DNA of 64,000 nucleotides from a virus (IMGVR_UViG_3300021440_000017:1-64000); one strand, 5' to 3'. Shown: positions 38,932-48,446, counted from the first letter of the stretch. Program-made: numbers and translations. Notes: generated by a model from the letters alone, not told the origin.

Positions 38932-39918
38932 ATGTCTACGCCCAACGACAATGGATTCAATCTTCCCGATGACCTGACGACTGTGGACCCCAAGGCCGTC
39001 GTCGGTCAACGCAGTGCTGGTTACGGACGAGGTGCCTTTGTGACCCGCGTCCCGGAACCCGGCAACAACGGCGACGCTGCCGCAATGGCAGCACTGACTG
39101 AGCATCGCCAACCTCCCGACTCGCAATACCTGGTGACCGGTCTGCCAAGCCTGTGTGCGTTGTATACCGGTTCGACGGACAACAGCATCGGCGTCCGGCG
39201 CTTCAACAACGACGACGTGCTGAAAATCTACGACGCCCGCGCCGAGAAGAGCCTGCGAATGCTCGCGGAAGCCGTGGGCGCCACGCTCGACGGGTTCTCC
39301 ATTTGGGACCTCACGGTCGGTGACTTCTGGTACCTCATGTACTGGCACCGCCTGCACTCGTACCCGAAGAACCCGTTCATCGTGTCCTGGACGTGTACGG
39401 CCGATCCGCACCTACAGGACGTGCGAGACGAGAAAATCAGCGTCAAGACGCTGGAGCAGGAGATGATCCTCAAGAACTCCGATCTGGACATCGTGGAACT
39501 GGATGTCCCTGGGTTCACCACGCTGCTGGAGAAGATCAAGACGGACTTCGGGGTCACCGCGACGGCCATGCGCATGGGCGACTACGTGCGGCTGATCGAG
39601 ATGGAGGACGAGAACGAAGAAGCGATGCGCAAGTCCATGGAAACCCAGGGCAAGTCCGTGCCGAAGTACCGAGCGTCGGACTTCTTGCGCGCGCGGCACG
39701 CAGCACACCTAAGTTCCGTCCACGGGGCCTCGTTGGAGCAGCGAAGCTCAGCGCTGATGACCTTGGCGGACTTCAGCCTCTGGCCGTGGCTCGACAAGGT
39801 AGCCACAGGGTCTGAGCACGGCGTGCGGGAGACCTACGGCGTGCGCTGCGCAGTGTGCAACACCCGAGCGGAAGTGGAGGTGGCGCTTGATGCGCTGACC
39901 TTTCTTCCCGAACTATAA
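38932..39918 (+). CDS. Putative baseplate-hub or tail assembly protein
   Basis: 328 aa from ATG 38932 with GAGAGG upstream. Helical centre and the feature CxxC in WTCTADPHLQ and YGVRCAVCNTRAEVEV. The gene stands between tube and tape-measure genes, the place where tail assembly chaperones and hub-assembly proteins are encoded in myoviruses. The presence of a following out-of-frame short gene also recalls the chaperone pair. No clear family; function is positional. Confidence 0.55.
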   Translation: MSTPNDNGFNLPDDLTTVDPKAVVGQRSAGYGRGAFVTRVPEPGNNGDAAAMAALTEHRQPPDSQYLVTGLPSLCALYTGSTDNSIGVRRFNNDDVLKIYDARAEKSLRMLAEAVGATLDGFSIWDLTVGDFWYLMYWHRLHSYPKNPFIVSWTCTADPHLQDVRDEKISVKTLEQEMILKNSDLDIVELDVPGFTTLLEKIKTDFGVTATAMRMGDYVRLIEMEDENEEAMRKSMETQGKSVPKYRASDFLRARHAAHLSSVHGASLEQRSSALMTLADFSLWPWLDKVATGSEHGVRETYGVRCAVCNTRAEVEVALDALTFLPEL

Positions 39919-39928
39919 GGCATCGGAC

Positions 39929-40102
39929 GTGTTCGACCGTGACTACTCGATCATGGCGAAGCTGCACGTCGCGTTGCCCTTCGACCGCGTGAGCTTCCAG
40001 CGGTTTCTGTACATCAGTGACTGTGTAGCCCGTGACCTCAGGCGGGAGGAAGAAGAGATGCGCAAGCTGCGCGCTCGTCAAGCTGCGGGCTTCAACCGGT
40101 AA
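39929..40102 (+). CDS. Small protein between assembly gene and tape measure
   Basis: 57 aa from GTG 39929 with AAGG eight bases upstream. Sequence is charged with aromatic residues (RVSFQRFLYISDCVARDLRR, EEEEMRKLRARQ). It lies in frame +1 relative to the 38932 gene, whose stop is 11 bases upstream. It could be translated by itself, as the ribosome site suggests, or joined to the upstream protein by a +1 frameshift near the CTT-CCC-GAA before the stop, as for tail assembly chaperones. Confidence 0.55.
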   Translation: MFDRDYSIMAKLHVALPFDRVSFQRFLYISDCVARDLRREEEEMRKLRARQAAGFNR

Positions 40103-40114
40103 CGGAGAACGATC

Positions 40115-42574
40115 ATGAGTGAAGACGCGCTGATGGCTCGCGCTAAGGCCTTCTTCGAGGGCAAGTCCAAAGGCGGGACCAAGCTCAAGGGTGACGAAGA
40201 CCCGGAACTCCAGACGTTCCTGAAGAGCCTGGAAAAGCAGGTGAAAGCTGCGCAGAACGACAAGGACTTCAAAGCCAGTCTCGTGCGCACGCTGGCCGTA
40301 CTCGAACGGGAAATCCGCAGCCGTCGTGACGCCGCTACGCCCGGAATCGTGAACGCGGCTGCCGCATCAGGCCAACGGTTGTCCGGTGACGAAGTGGCTG
40401 CGCAAGCGTTGCGTGCGGTGCCACGTGAACTCCGGTACCTACAGTCATCGGGTCTGGCCTTGGTTGCCGCGCTCAACGGCAACTCGAAGATGACCGAGAA
40501 GGAGCTGCGCAAGTTCAGCGACCGTAGCTCGGCGTTCGCCGCGGGCATCGACAAGCTGCGCACCTCTGGTCCCAAGGGTGCGGACTACGCTCAGGAACGT
40601 GGAGCCGGTGGTATGTCCTTGACCGAGCGGTTGCAGCAGCACCGTGAAGGTCAACTCATGGACACGAAGCGCCATGAGGAGCTGCTGAAGAAGCTGGACG
40701 AGACAGCGGATCGCGGAGACAAGCGCAGCAAGGAGACGTCAGACGCAACGAAGCTTGGGCTAACCGCGCTGTTCGGTCCGGCGGCTCCGTTGTTCCAACT
40801 GTGGTTCGACGCCAAGGAAGACTGGAAGCGCATGCGTGGCGACACCAAGTCCACGCTTGACACCCTGAAGTCCAAGTTCCGATGGGACCGTGCTGAAGCC
40901 GAAGACGAGAAGAAGTATGAGCGGAGAAAGACCTCGCTGTGGGAGCGCATGCTCGGAGCACTGCGCCGGCAGTCTCAAGGAGAGTCCGGACGCGGCATGC
41001 TCGGATCGTTGTTCGGCGACGGCCCAGGTCGTGGACGCATCGGGAGAATCGCACGTGGCGCTGGCCGTGTACTTGGGAGAACTGTTCGTGGCGCTGGTCG
41101 GCTACTCGGTGCAGGTGGCCGTGGGCTAGCTGCCATCGGCCGGGGTGCCGTCGGACTCGCTGGTCGTGGCCTCGCTGGTATTGCGGCCTCTGGTGCAGGA
41201 GCGTTGGCAGGTGCAGCGACAGCCGTGGCCGGAGCCGGGTACGCCGGGTACAAGGCTGGTGAGTGGCTGAACGACAACGTGCTAACCGACGAGCAGAAAG
41301 AGGCGATCGGCAACGCCATTGGCCCAGCTATCGACTACATCATAGACGGCGGCAAGTCCGTAGGGTCTGCTTTGGCCTCAGCGGGGTCGAACATCGCAGG
41401 GTTCTTCGACAAGGTGGGCTCGAACATCGGCATCGGCTTGTTCAACGTGAAGGAAGAACTGGGCAAGAAGTTGGATGATGCCGGCACCACCGTGAAGAAG
41501 TGGAGTGACGATGCGAAAACGAACCTCGCGGACTTTTGGGACGCCTTCAAGTCCCGTGCTACGAATAACCCGGTGGTCAACAACGTCCGCGACTTTTTCA
41601 ATCCACAAGCCGGCGGGAACAAGCTAGACCCAAGCCAGATGTCAATGGGGGAGCGCGCAAGGTCTGCGGTGAGCAATCTCGTGGATCGTGGTGCTTCCTT
41701 CTTTGGCGGCGGTTCTGGTGGGCGCATGCAAGAGGCGCTAGAAGCACAGATGACGCGCTCGGGTATCACAGACCCGAGAGAGCGAGCCATGATGCTGGCA
41801 CAAATGAGTCACGAGTCATCGGGCTTCAAATCCGGAGAAGAGTCTTTCAACTACCGTGATGCGGACCGGTTGGCTTCGGTATCTGGACAGGCACGCAAAG
41901 CAGGCCCCGCTGCCATACAAGCGGCCATGGCAAAGGGCCCTGAAGCGATTGCCGAACTGATGTATGGCGGCCGCATGGGTAACGTAGACCCAGGTGACGC
42001 CTACAAATTCCGTGGGCGTGGAGTGATCCAGCTAACCGGACGCGAAAACTACGAGAAGTACGGCAAGAAGCTGGGCATTGACCTGTTGTCCAATCCGGAA
42101 CTTGCCAAGGACCCGGAAATCGCGGCGAAGATCGCTACCCAATACTGGCAAGACCGCAACCTTGGCTCGGCTGCACGGGCTGGTGACGTAACAGCGGTGA
42201 CACGCGGCATCAACGGTGGTACTAACGGGTTGGCCGATAGGCAAGCTCGCTACGACTACTACATGAAGCAGCAAGGTGCAGGGCCAGCAAACGCATTCGC
42301 TACGTCAACGGCAGGTGCCGGCCGCGCTGGGTTCGCGGGCACTGCGCTGGACCCGAGAAGAACGGACTACGCGGCTGCACGACCTGCTGGGGTCCCCGGC
42401 TACGAACGCGCAGCCGCGAACTCTGGTAGCCCTGTGGTGGTTCAACCGCCGGCGCCAGCCGCAGGTTCAGGTGGTGCCACGACCTCCAGTGCGAACAAGG
42501 TGGGCATGTCCAACTCGGACTTCTACGTGGACGACCTCGGGCTCATCATCATGAACCGTGGCTACAACGGCTGA
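40115..42574 (+). CDS. Tape measure protein with C-terminal GH19 muralytic domain
   Basis: 819 aa from ATG 40115 with GGAG upstream. Residues 1-260 are helical and charged; residues about 290-390 are Gly/Arg/Ala-rich with hydrophobic stretches (RGAVGLAGRGLAGIAASGAG), typical of tape measure proteins. Residues about 537-720 match glycoside hydrolase family 19: MMLAQMSHESSGFKSGEES with E567 as candidate catalytic acid, FRGRGVIQLTGRENYEKYGK, and the C-terminal GINGGTNGLADRQARYDYY. The tail length would be set by the helical part, and the enzyme would open the cell wall during entry. A Pro/Gly/Ala tail ends the protein. Confidence 0.85.
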   Translation: MSEDALMARAKAFFEGKSKGGTKLKGDEDPELQTFLKSLEKQVKAAQNDKDFKASLVRTLAVLEREIRSRRDAATPGIVNAAAASGQRLSGDEVAAQALRAVPRELRYLQSSGLALVAALNGNSKMTEKELRKFSDRSSAFAAGIDKLRTSGPKGADYAQERGAGGMSLTERLQQHREGQLMDTKRHEELLKKLDETADRGDKRSKETSDATKLGLTALFGPAAPLFQLWFDAKEDWKRMRGDTKSTLDTLKSKFRWDRAEAEDEKKYERRKTSLWERMLGALRRQSQGESGRGMLGSLFGDGPGRGRIGRIARGAGRVLGRTVRGAGRLLGAGGRGLAAIGRGAVGLAGRGLAGIAASGAGALAGAATAVAGAGYAGYKAGEWLNDNVLTDEQKEAIGNAIGPAIDYIIDGGKSVGSALASAGSNIAGFFDKVGSNIGIGLFNVKEELGKKLDDAGTTVKKWSDDAKTNLADFWDAFKSRATNNPVVNNVRDFFNPQAGGNKLDPSQMSMGERARSAVSNLVDRGASFFGGGSGGRMQEALEAQMTRSGITDPRERAMMLAQMSHESSGFKSGEESFNYRDADRLASVSGQARKAGPAAIQAAMAKGPEAIAELMYGGRMGNVDPGDAYKFRGRGVIQLTGRENYEKYGKKLGIDLLSNPELAKDPEIAAKIATQYWQDRNLGSAARAGDVTAVTRGINGGTNGLADRQARYDYYMKQQGAGPANAFATSTAGAGRAGFAGTALDPRRTDYAAARPAGVPGYERAAANSGSPVVVQPPAPAAGSGGATTSSANKVGMSNSDFYVDDLGLIIMNRGYNG

Positions 42575-42586
42575 CGAGGAGCAATC

Positions 42587-43432
42587 ATGCCAGGTATAGA
42601 TAGGATAGTAGGTGACACAGGTAGCAACATTCGAGAGTCGCAAGACTATCGAGCACAGGCCGCTGCTGAAGAACTAGCTGCTCGTGGGCTCAATCCGAAC
42701 TACTTTGCGCGCCTTGTATATCAATCGACAGCCGGCGATGACCCGGGCGTCATCACGCTGGCGCTACCGGAGAACTTCCAGTTCAACTTCAGTTCGAGCT
42801 TCGACCAGCCGTTCGCGCAAGGCATCGTGAACGCACCGGGGTTGTCGCAAGTGACGAAGTTCTTCGGCGCGTCGCTCACGTCCCAGTCGATGTCCGTGCA
42901 GGTGTGGCAAGGTTCGTCGTGCCCCGAGTTCAACCTCACGTTCCAGTTGATCGCGGAAACCGATTCCGTGAAGGACATCTTGCTGCCGGTATCCAGACTG
43001 TCGCGGCTCGTGGTGCCCGGCGTCGTCGGCGGCTTGCTGGCACCACCAGGACCGCGTCTGGACCCGAAGAAGGTTGCGGAAGCTGGCGTAGTCGCCGCCA
43101 AGTCAATCCTCGGTGTCGGCGTGCAGGGTGGTGGCATCGCCGGCGTGCTGACCGGCGGCTTCGAGGGCTTCGTACCTGCGCTGTCCGCCACGGCAACGAA
43201 CATCGGCAACGCGCTGGACGGCATCCTCAAGGAACCGGCCAACAACGTGACGCTGCACATCGGTCGGTTCTTGAAGTTCCCGTCGGTCGTGATCCAGAAC
43301 GTGTCGCAGACGTACGACACGGTGTTCGACAAGCGTGGGCTCCCGCTGAAAGCCAGCATCGACATCACGCTCAGCACCTGGTACGTGCCGGTCAAGGACG
43401 ACATCAACACGATCTTCCAGCTTCAGGGGTGA
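42587..43432 (+). CDS. Baseplate or tube-initiator protein
   Basis: 281 aa from ATG 42587 with GAGGAG upstream. The segments VITLALPENFQFNFSSSFDQ and MSVQVWQGSSCPEFNLTFQL, plus a final SIDITLSTWYVPVKDDINTI, follow the tube-like beta-barrel pattern of gp48/gp54-type proteins, with a Gly/Ala-rich hydrophobic insert at about 145-215. It lies between tape measure and hub genes, fitting a baseplate-tube junction role. Inference from order and pattern. Confidence 0.62.
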   Translation: MPGIDRIVGDTGSNIRESQDYRAQAAAEELAARGLNPNYFARLVYQSTAGDDPGVITLALPENFQFNFSSSFDQPFAQGIVNAPGLSQVTKFFGASLTSQSMSVQVWQGSSCPEFNLTFQLIAETDSVKDILLPVSRLSRLVVPGVVGGLLAPPGPRLDPKKVAEAGVVAAKSILGVGVQGGGIAGVLTGGFEGFVPALSATATNIGNALDGILKEPANNVTLHIGRFLKFPSVVIQNVSQTYDTVFDKRGLPLKASIDITLSTWYVPVKDDINTIFQLQG

Positions 43433-43435
43433 CGC

Positions 43436-43816
43436 ATGCCTACGAACAGCAATGAACGTCGAGCCTACGTGCCGCTGTCGGTACTCACCGACGCTGCCGG
43501 CGCACTCGAACTGAGCCTGGACCTGCTGAGCGCCACGTACTCGAACATCCACGACCAGAACATCAGCTCCCAAACGTACCAAGTCACCGAGAGCGAAGCC
43601 GGAGCCCCTGATGCCATCGCTGACAGGTTCTACGGGGACTCACGGCTCTGGTGGGTGATCTGCACCTTCAACTCCGTGATCGACCCGTACACGGAAATCA
43701 CTGCGGGGAAACGCCTGTTGATCCCTTCGCTGGACGAGGTGATGCTGTATCTCACTCGTGACGACGTGTCTGCGTCCTCAACGTCAAACCGCGTCGGTTC
43801 CATTGGGGTACTCTGA
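43436..43816 (+). CDS. LysM-like baseplate wedge protein (gp53-like)
   Basis: 126 aa from ATG 43436. The segment DAIADRFYGDSRLWWVICTF followed by DPYTEITAGKRLLIPSLDEV has the two-helix plus strand pattern of LysM-type baseplate proteins such as T4 gp53. Its stop overlaps the ATG of the next gene (TGATG), so the two are translated together. Role: wedge assembly around the hub. Confidence 0.78.
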   Translation: MPTNSNERRAYVPLSVLTDAAGALELSLDLLSATYSNIHDQNISSQTYQVTESEAGAPDAIADRFYGDSRLWWVICTFNSVIDPYTEITAGKRLLIPSLDEVMLYLTRDDVSASSTSNRVGSIGVL

Positions 43817-44988
43817 TGCTCCGGATAAAGCAAGACGTATTCCTCGGCTTCGTCATCGGCGGTGTGGACTACCCGCTGGAGGCTACTGGGTTCAACTCGC
43901 TGAAGATCGTGAGCTCCCGCAGCATCTCTGTACCCATGGTCGAGATGGAACTCGTGGATTCCTTCAACTTCTTCTCCGAGAAGGTGACGCTGGCCGACGG
44001 TGTGCAGTTGAAAGTCCTGCTTGGTACGTCGCAGGAAGAGTACGACACCATGGTCTTCCGCGTGTTCTCGTTCTCGGACCCGAAGGCCGGTGGTAGCACG
44101 TCCGTGAAGATCATCGGGTACCTCGACGTTGTGGCCTACTACATGGCTACCGCGAACAAGCCAATCTCGGGCACGAGCTACAACGTGCTGAAGGCCATGG
44201 CTGACATGGCTGGCATGACCTTCGAGGGGGACGCAACGTCAGATGACCAGGTGTGGATACCCGGCAACGACAGGTACTGCCAGTGGGCGCGCAAGATCGT
44301 GGCACATGCGTACGGCAACGACATGAGCCTGATGGCGCTGGCGGTGACGCCGCTCAAGGTCATGCGGTACCGCGATGTCATGGCCCTAGACGTTTCGGGT
44401 GACATGCCCGCGTTCGTCAACGGTGACTCGCGTCCGAAGTCCAAGATTTTCCAGATGCGGGACTCACACTCGCTGTCTCGCTCCGGGTCGAACAACGCCA
44501 GTGGGGCATACGGTCATCGCATCGTCGTGCAACGAGCGAACGCCGAGCTACAGACCGTACGCGATGCGATACGGTACAAGCGGTTCGCCTCGTTCACGAA
44601 CGTCGCCAAGGACGTGCGAGACGCTGTGAAGAACGCCGAAGGGTCGCCGGGCGTGCTGAACACGCAGTTCTCGCCCATCGAATGCGGCAACGTGCACGAG
44701 CACTACTGGGAAGCGCAGTACCAGAACGCTCGGCTGTCTCGCCTGTTCTCCACAGGTGCAACGCTGCTCGTCGAAGACCGGACGAAGATTGAAGTCCTCG
44801 ATCCGGTAAAGTACATGCCGAGTTCAGCGCCAGGTGCGACAGGCGCTGAAGCCAAAGAACAAGTGCAGGGCATCTACGTGGTGACCAGCAAAGCCGTGGT
44901 CGTGCAAATGGGCAACTACTTCGAGCGCTTCGAGTTGTACACGTCAGGTCCAAGCACGGACCCGGCAGCGCTTGGCAATCAGGAGTGA
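43816..44988 (+). CDS. Baseplate hub protein (gp27-like)
   Basis: 390 aa from ATG 43816. Beta-rich N-terminal domain (PMVEMELVDSFNFFSEKVTL, LDVVAYYMATANKPISGTSY), then a central helical domain and a final beta domain with GATLLVEDRTKIEVLDPVKY and GIYVVTSKAVVVQMGNYFER. Order before the spike gene and size agree with T4 gp27-type hub subunits, which hold the spike trimer. The match is by order and pattern. Confidence 0.7.
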   Translation: MLRIKQDVFLGFVIGGVDYPLEATGFNSLKIVSSRSISVPMVEMELVDSFNFFSEKVTLADGVQLKVLLGTSQEEYDTMVFRVFSFSDPKAGGSTSVKIIGYLDVVAYYMATANKPISGTSYNVLKAMADMAGMTFEGDATSDDQVWIPGNDRYCQWARKIVAHAYGNDMSLMALAVTPLKVMRYRDVMALDVSGDMPAFVNGDSRPKSKIFQMRDSHSLSRSGSNNASGAYGHRIVVQRANAELQTVRDAIRYKRFASFTNVAKDVRDAVKNAEGSPGVLNTQFSPIECGNVHEHYWEAQYQNARLSRLFSTGATLLVEDRTKIEVLDPVKYMPSSAPGATGAEAKEQVQGIYVVTSKAVVVQMGNYFERFELYTSGPSTDPAALGNQE

Positions 44989-44991
44989 CGG

Positions 44992-45669
44992 ATGAGCACG
45001 ACAGGGATGGTCGATCCGCTGGAGCAGCAACGGAGTCGCAACGACTACGACGGCCAATTCTTCCTCGGTACTGTGGTGGACAACGAAGACCCGCAGAAGG
45101 AAGAGCGGCTGCGCATTCGCATTCCGAACCTGCTAGGGGAAGAACTGTCCGACACTGAGCTACCGTGGGCACGTCCGGTGAAGCACCGCGTGCGTGGCAG
45201 CAATTCCCAGGTACAGTCGCTGTCGGTCCCCGTCGTGGGTTCCAAGATGATCGTGGTGCTGCAAAACGGTGATCCGTACCATCCGCTGTACCTGGGCTCG
45301 CTGCTGGTGGGCGCTGATGTGGCCTCGGTGCTGACAACGAACTACCCGAAGCGGTACGGACTCCGCGACGACAAGGGCAACCACATGTTCGTGGACACGC
45401 AGACCGGTGACATGGAACTCCGGCATTTCTCGGGCACCACGCTGAAGATCGTACCGGACGGCTCGGTGTCGGTCACGAGTCCGAAGAACCTGACAGTGGC
45501 CTTCGACGGCAACGCCAGTGTCGCTGTCAAGGGCAACCTGTCGGCAACCGTGGATGGCAATGCCAGTGCCGTGGTCAAGGGCACTCTGGATGTCAAAGCT
45601 GATGGCGCAACGACCATCGAGTCTTCCTCGGGTATCACGATCACGGCACCGACCGTGGACATCAACTAG
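44992..45669 (+). CDS. Tail spike with OB-fold domain (gp5-like)
   Basis: 225 aa from ATG 44992. N-terminal OB-fold segment with FFLGTVVDNEDPQKEERLRI, LPWARPVKHRVRGSNSQVQS and VVGSKMIVVLQNGDPYHPLY, the signature of gp5/VgrG-type spikes. The C-terminal 90 residues are repetitive beta strands (SVSVTSPKNLTVAF, NASVAVKGNLSATVDGNASA) that would form the piercing beta-helix. There is no lysozyme domain, which fits the GH19 domain being in the tape measure protein. Confidence 0.85.
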   Translation: MSTTGMVDPLEQQRSRNDYDGQFFLGTVVDNEDPQKEERLRIRIPNLLGEELSDTELPWARPVKHRVRGSNSQVQSLSVPVVGSKMIVVLQNGDPYHPLYLGSLLVGADVASVLTTNYPKRYGLRDDKGNHMFVDTQTGDMELRHFSGTTLKIVPDGSVSVTSPKNLTVAFDGNASVAVKGNLSATVDGNASAVVKGTLDVKADGATTIESSSGITITAPTVDIN

Positions 45670-45677
45670 GAACCACC

Positions 45678-46055
45678 ATGGCCGCGACGTGGATCGACGT
45701 TAACAGCAACTACGGCATCACCGTGGCCGGTGGTGAACTCGCCCTCGATGTCATAGCCGTGAAGAACAGCATCGAGAACATCCTGAGTACGCCAATCGGC
45801 AGCCGGCCGTTCCAACGGGACTACGGTTCCAAGCTGTACCACTTCCTGTTCGAGCCGGGTGACGCGATGACCGAAGAGGACATTCGGGTGTCGCTGATCC
45901 AAGCTCTCGGTAAGTGGGAGCCACGGATCACCGTGGACGCACAGCGCACCGTCGTGAAGCAGCAGGGCTCGGCGGGCTACGTCATCGACGTGCATTTCAC
46001 CATGGTCGTACCGCAGACACGCGAGTCCGTCCAATTCGTAGCAAAGAGGATCTGA
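45678..46055 (+). CDS. Baseplate wedge protein (gp25/GpW-like)
   Basis: 125 aa from ATG 45678 with AGGA upstream. Contains the gp25 pattern DVIAVKNSIENILSTPIGSR, PFQRDYGSKLYHFLFEPGDA and IRVSLIQALGKWEPRITVDA, close to T4 gp25 and GpW proteins in length and order. It contacts the sheath and triggers contraction. High confidence by motif and by the wedge J-like neighbour. Confidence 0.9.
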   Translation: MAATWIDVNSNYGITVAGGELALDVIAVKNSIENILSTPIGSRPFQRDYGSKLYHFLFEPGDAMTEEDIRVSLIQALGKWEPRITVDAQRTVVKQQGSAGYVIDVHFTMVVPQTRESVQFVAKRI

Positions 46056-46057
46056 CC

Positions 46058-47776
46058 ATGGCAACGATTTCACTAAGCCGCATCCACCCGGACTACGGGC
46101 AAATCCGAGCGCAGTTGCAACTGGCACTGGCTGGCCTGGACACCTGGAAAGACCTGTTGCCGACGGCGACGGGCCAAGCGGTGATCGACTTCGTGGCCGC
46201 CGTCGGCGACATGGACCAGTACGGGATCGAGCACGCTTACCGCGAAGCGTTTCTCTCCGCACGCAAGTCCTCGTCGGTGTACGCGATTGCGAAGATGCTG
46301 GGTGTGCGCCTCGCTCGCAAGGTACCTGCCGCAGCCACTGTATCGTTGTCTCGCAAGGTCACGGCAACGACGCTGACGATCCCGGCGTACACGGTGTTCA
46401 ACGGCGGCGGCGTCTCGCTGTTCAACCGTGAGCCCGTGGTGTTCAACATCGGGGTCACCTCGGTCCCCGTGCAGTTGTACGAGGGGCAGGTCAAAGAGCT
46501 TCAGCAACTGGCCGACGGCTCGGACTTCCAAGCGTTCATCGCGTCGGAACGGGACTTCACGATTTCCGACGCCGATGTGCAGGTACTCGCCGGCAACACG
46601 GAGATCCCAGTGACGCAATCCGGGCTGTGGACGCTGAAGGGCGTCCCAGGCGTACAAGACCTGACGCAAGAGCGCGGTGAACTCCTACTCGTGTTTGGCA
46701 ACGACATCTACGGGTACAAGCCTGTGGTCAACACGCTGCTGACGTTCCGGTATGTCGTGAACCAAGGAGCATCAGCGAACTCCGCGAGGTTCACAGGGCA
46801 GAGCGTTACCGTACCGGACTTCGCGGACGTGAAGGGCGTTGCCAGCACGGGTTTGACCGCAGGTGCGAACGAGCGTGACCCTGGCTTCTACCGTCGGTTC
46901 GGCCCACAACTGTTCTCCAGTTCCGAGCGTGCGGTGACCGAAGACGAGTTCCAGGCCACAGCCGTGAACTACCCGTCGGTGGTCGATGCGTTGATCGTCG
47001 GCCAGCGCCGGTTGAGCCCGAGTGACAACCGTTACATGAACCTCGTTCGCGTGTCGCTGCTCACGAACAGCACGTGGGGAACACCGCAGCGGGAAGCGTT
47101 TCTCCGGTACTACCAGACACGCACGATGTTCCCAACGCGGTTCTACTTCGAGGACCCGTCGTCACTGACTGTCGATGTCGAGGCCAACGTGTACTGTCGC
47201 TTCGAGGGTGACCTGAACGAAGTGCAGGCTGCCGTGCAGCAGTCACTGGCGACGTTGTTCGCTCCGAGAGCCGGCATCATCGGGCTGAACTTCTTCAAGT
47301 CCGACATCGAGGCGGCGATCCGCACGGCGAGTCCGCACATCGAGTTCTTCGAGTTGCTGAACCCAGTGACCGATGTGTACCCGATGTTCAAGCCGCCCAA
47401 GCCGCCGATAGTGACGGAGGTACCTGGTGGAGGCACTCTCGCTGCTGGACCAGTGGCGTACGCGGTTACCGTGATGACGCCCCTTGGTGAGACACTGGCA
47501 GACAACATCGGCACGCAGGTGCTGGCAGCAGCAGGCTCAGCAGCGCACGTCGAGTGGAACGCGATCCCCGGCGCGCTCGGGTACCGTGTATACGGTCGGA
47601 GCTTCCCCGGTGCGAGGCTGCTGGCAACCACAGCGGCATCGGCCACGAGCTTCACGGACGTGGGCTTCCCGCTGACGACAGTGGAACCACCGGTGGTTGA
47701 CACCAGCGGAGTACGGTACTGCACGCTCGGGAACACCGTGCTCAACATGTTCTACACGGCACGGAGGCTCACATGA
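46058..47776 (+). CDS. Baseplate J-like wedge protein (gp6-like) with fibronectin-like end
   Basis: 572 aa from ATG 46058. N-terminal segment with IDFVAAVGDMDQYGIEHAYR, REAFLSARKSSSVYAIAKML and the central SSERAVTEDEFQATAVNYPS are characteristic of baseplate J/gp6 family proteins. Residues about 455-548 are a beta-sandwich-like domain with TPLGETLADN and VEWNAIPGALGYRVYGRS, alike to the insert in the sheath protein of this phage. J-like proteins link hub and wedges around the baseplate. Confidence 0.88.
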   Translation: MATISLSRIHPDYGQIRAQLQLALAGLDTWKDLLPTATGQAVIDFVAAVGDMDQYGIEHAYREAFLSARKSSSVYAIAKMLGVRLARKVPAAATVSLSRKVTATTLTIPAYTVFNGGGVSLFNREPVVFNIGVTSVPVQLYEGQVKELQQLADGSDFQAFIASERDFTISDADVQVLAGNTEIPVTQSGLWTLKGVPGVQDLTQERGELLLVFGNDIYGYKPVVNTLLTFRYVVNQGASANSARFTGQSVTVPDFADVKGVASTGLTAGANERDPGFYRRFGPQLFSSSERAVTEDEFQATAVNYPSVVDALIVGQRRLSPSDNRYMNLVRVSLLTNSTWGTPQREAFLRYYQTRTMFPTRFYFEDPSSLTVDVEANVYCRFEGDLNEVQAAVQQSLATLFAPRAGIIGLNFFKSDIEAAIRTASPHIEFFELLNPVTDVYPMFKPPKPPIVTEVPGGGTLAAGPVAYAVTVMTPLGETLADNIGTQVLAAAGSAAHVEWNAIPGALGYRVYGRSFPGARLLATTAASATSFTDVGFPLTTVEPPVVDTSGVRYCTLGNTVLNMFYTARRLT

Positions 47777-48444
47777 CTGAGCGGGTCGGACTGCTGGCTC
47801 CTCAACTGGAGAAGTCCAAGGTATGGCGCGACTTCGCAGCCGCTGTAGACCGAGTGTTCACAGACCTCGGGATCGACGGTGCACGTGATCTGCTGGCGTC
47901 GTTGCGTGCGCCGTTGAACCTCAAGGACGTGGTCGGTGCCGAACCCGGTGGCGCGCTCACTGCACTAGACGTGATCCCCAGGGCGGAGCGTCAGACGCTG
48001 GTGCGCAACGCCGAGCTCCTTGGGTTCCGCTTCTACGACAGCGCGATTCTCGACGCTGAAGACTACGTGCGGCTCTGCATGTTCCTCGGTCAATACTACG
48101 ACGAGGACAAGGGTACCGCAAGGTTCGCGGATTTCATGGGGTTCATGGCGAACGTCAAGCTCCAAGTGGTACCGACGTGGACGCAGGACTACGTGACGTT
48201 CCTCAAGGAAGGCGACCCCGGCATCGGTGTACCCGTGTACCGTGGAGGACCGTGGTATCCGACGACGCACGTGGTGCTCAGCTTCGGACTCGGCAAGTTT
48301 GCAGGCGTGGACCGGAACTCGCTGATCGAGTTCTTCTACTACTTTGCGAACATCAACCTCGTGCTATGGGCCATTGAAATGACGGACGACGCCAGTATGT
48401 CCGTGAACATCAGTGGCGCAGGCACACTCGACATCTGGCTCTGA
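47773..48444 (+). CDS. Baseplate wedge or tail protein I-like
   Basis: 223 aa from ATG 47773, overlapping the previous stop. Helical N-terminal half and a C-terminal region with ARFADFMGFMANVKLQVVPT and WYPTTHVVLSFGLGKFAGVD. Follows the J-like gene as tail protein I does in other contractile phages, but no clear motif was found. Assigned by order. Confidence 0.6.
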   Translation: MTERVGLLAPQLEKSKVWRDFAAAVDRVFTDLGIDGARDLLASLRAPLNLKDVVGAEPGGALTALDVIPRAERQTLVRNAELLGFRFYDSAILDAEDYVRLCMFLGQYYDEDKGTARFADFMGFMANVKLQVVPTWTQDYVTFLKEGDPGIGVPVYRGGPWYPTTHVVLSFGLGKFAGVDRNSLIEFFYYFANINLVLWAIEMTDDASMSVNISGAGTLDIWL

Positions 48445-48446
48445 CC

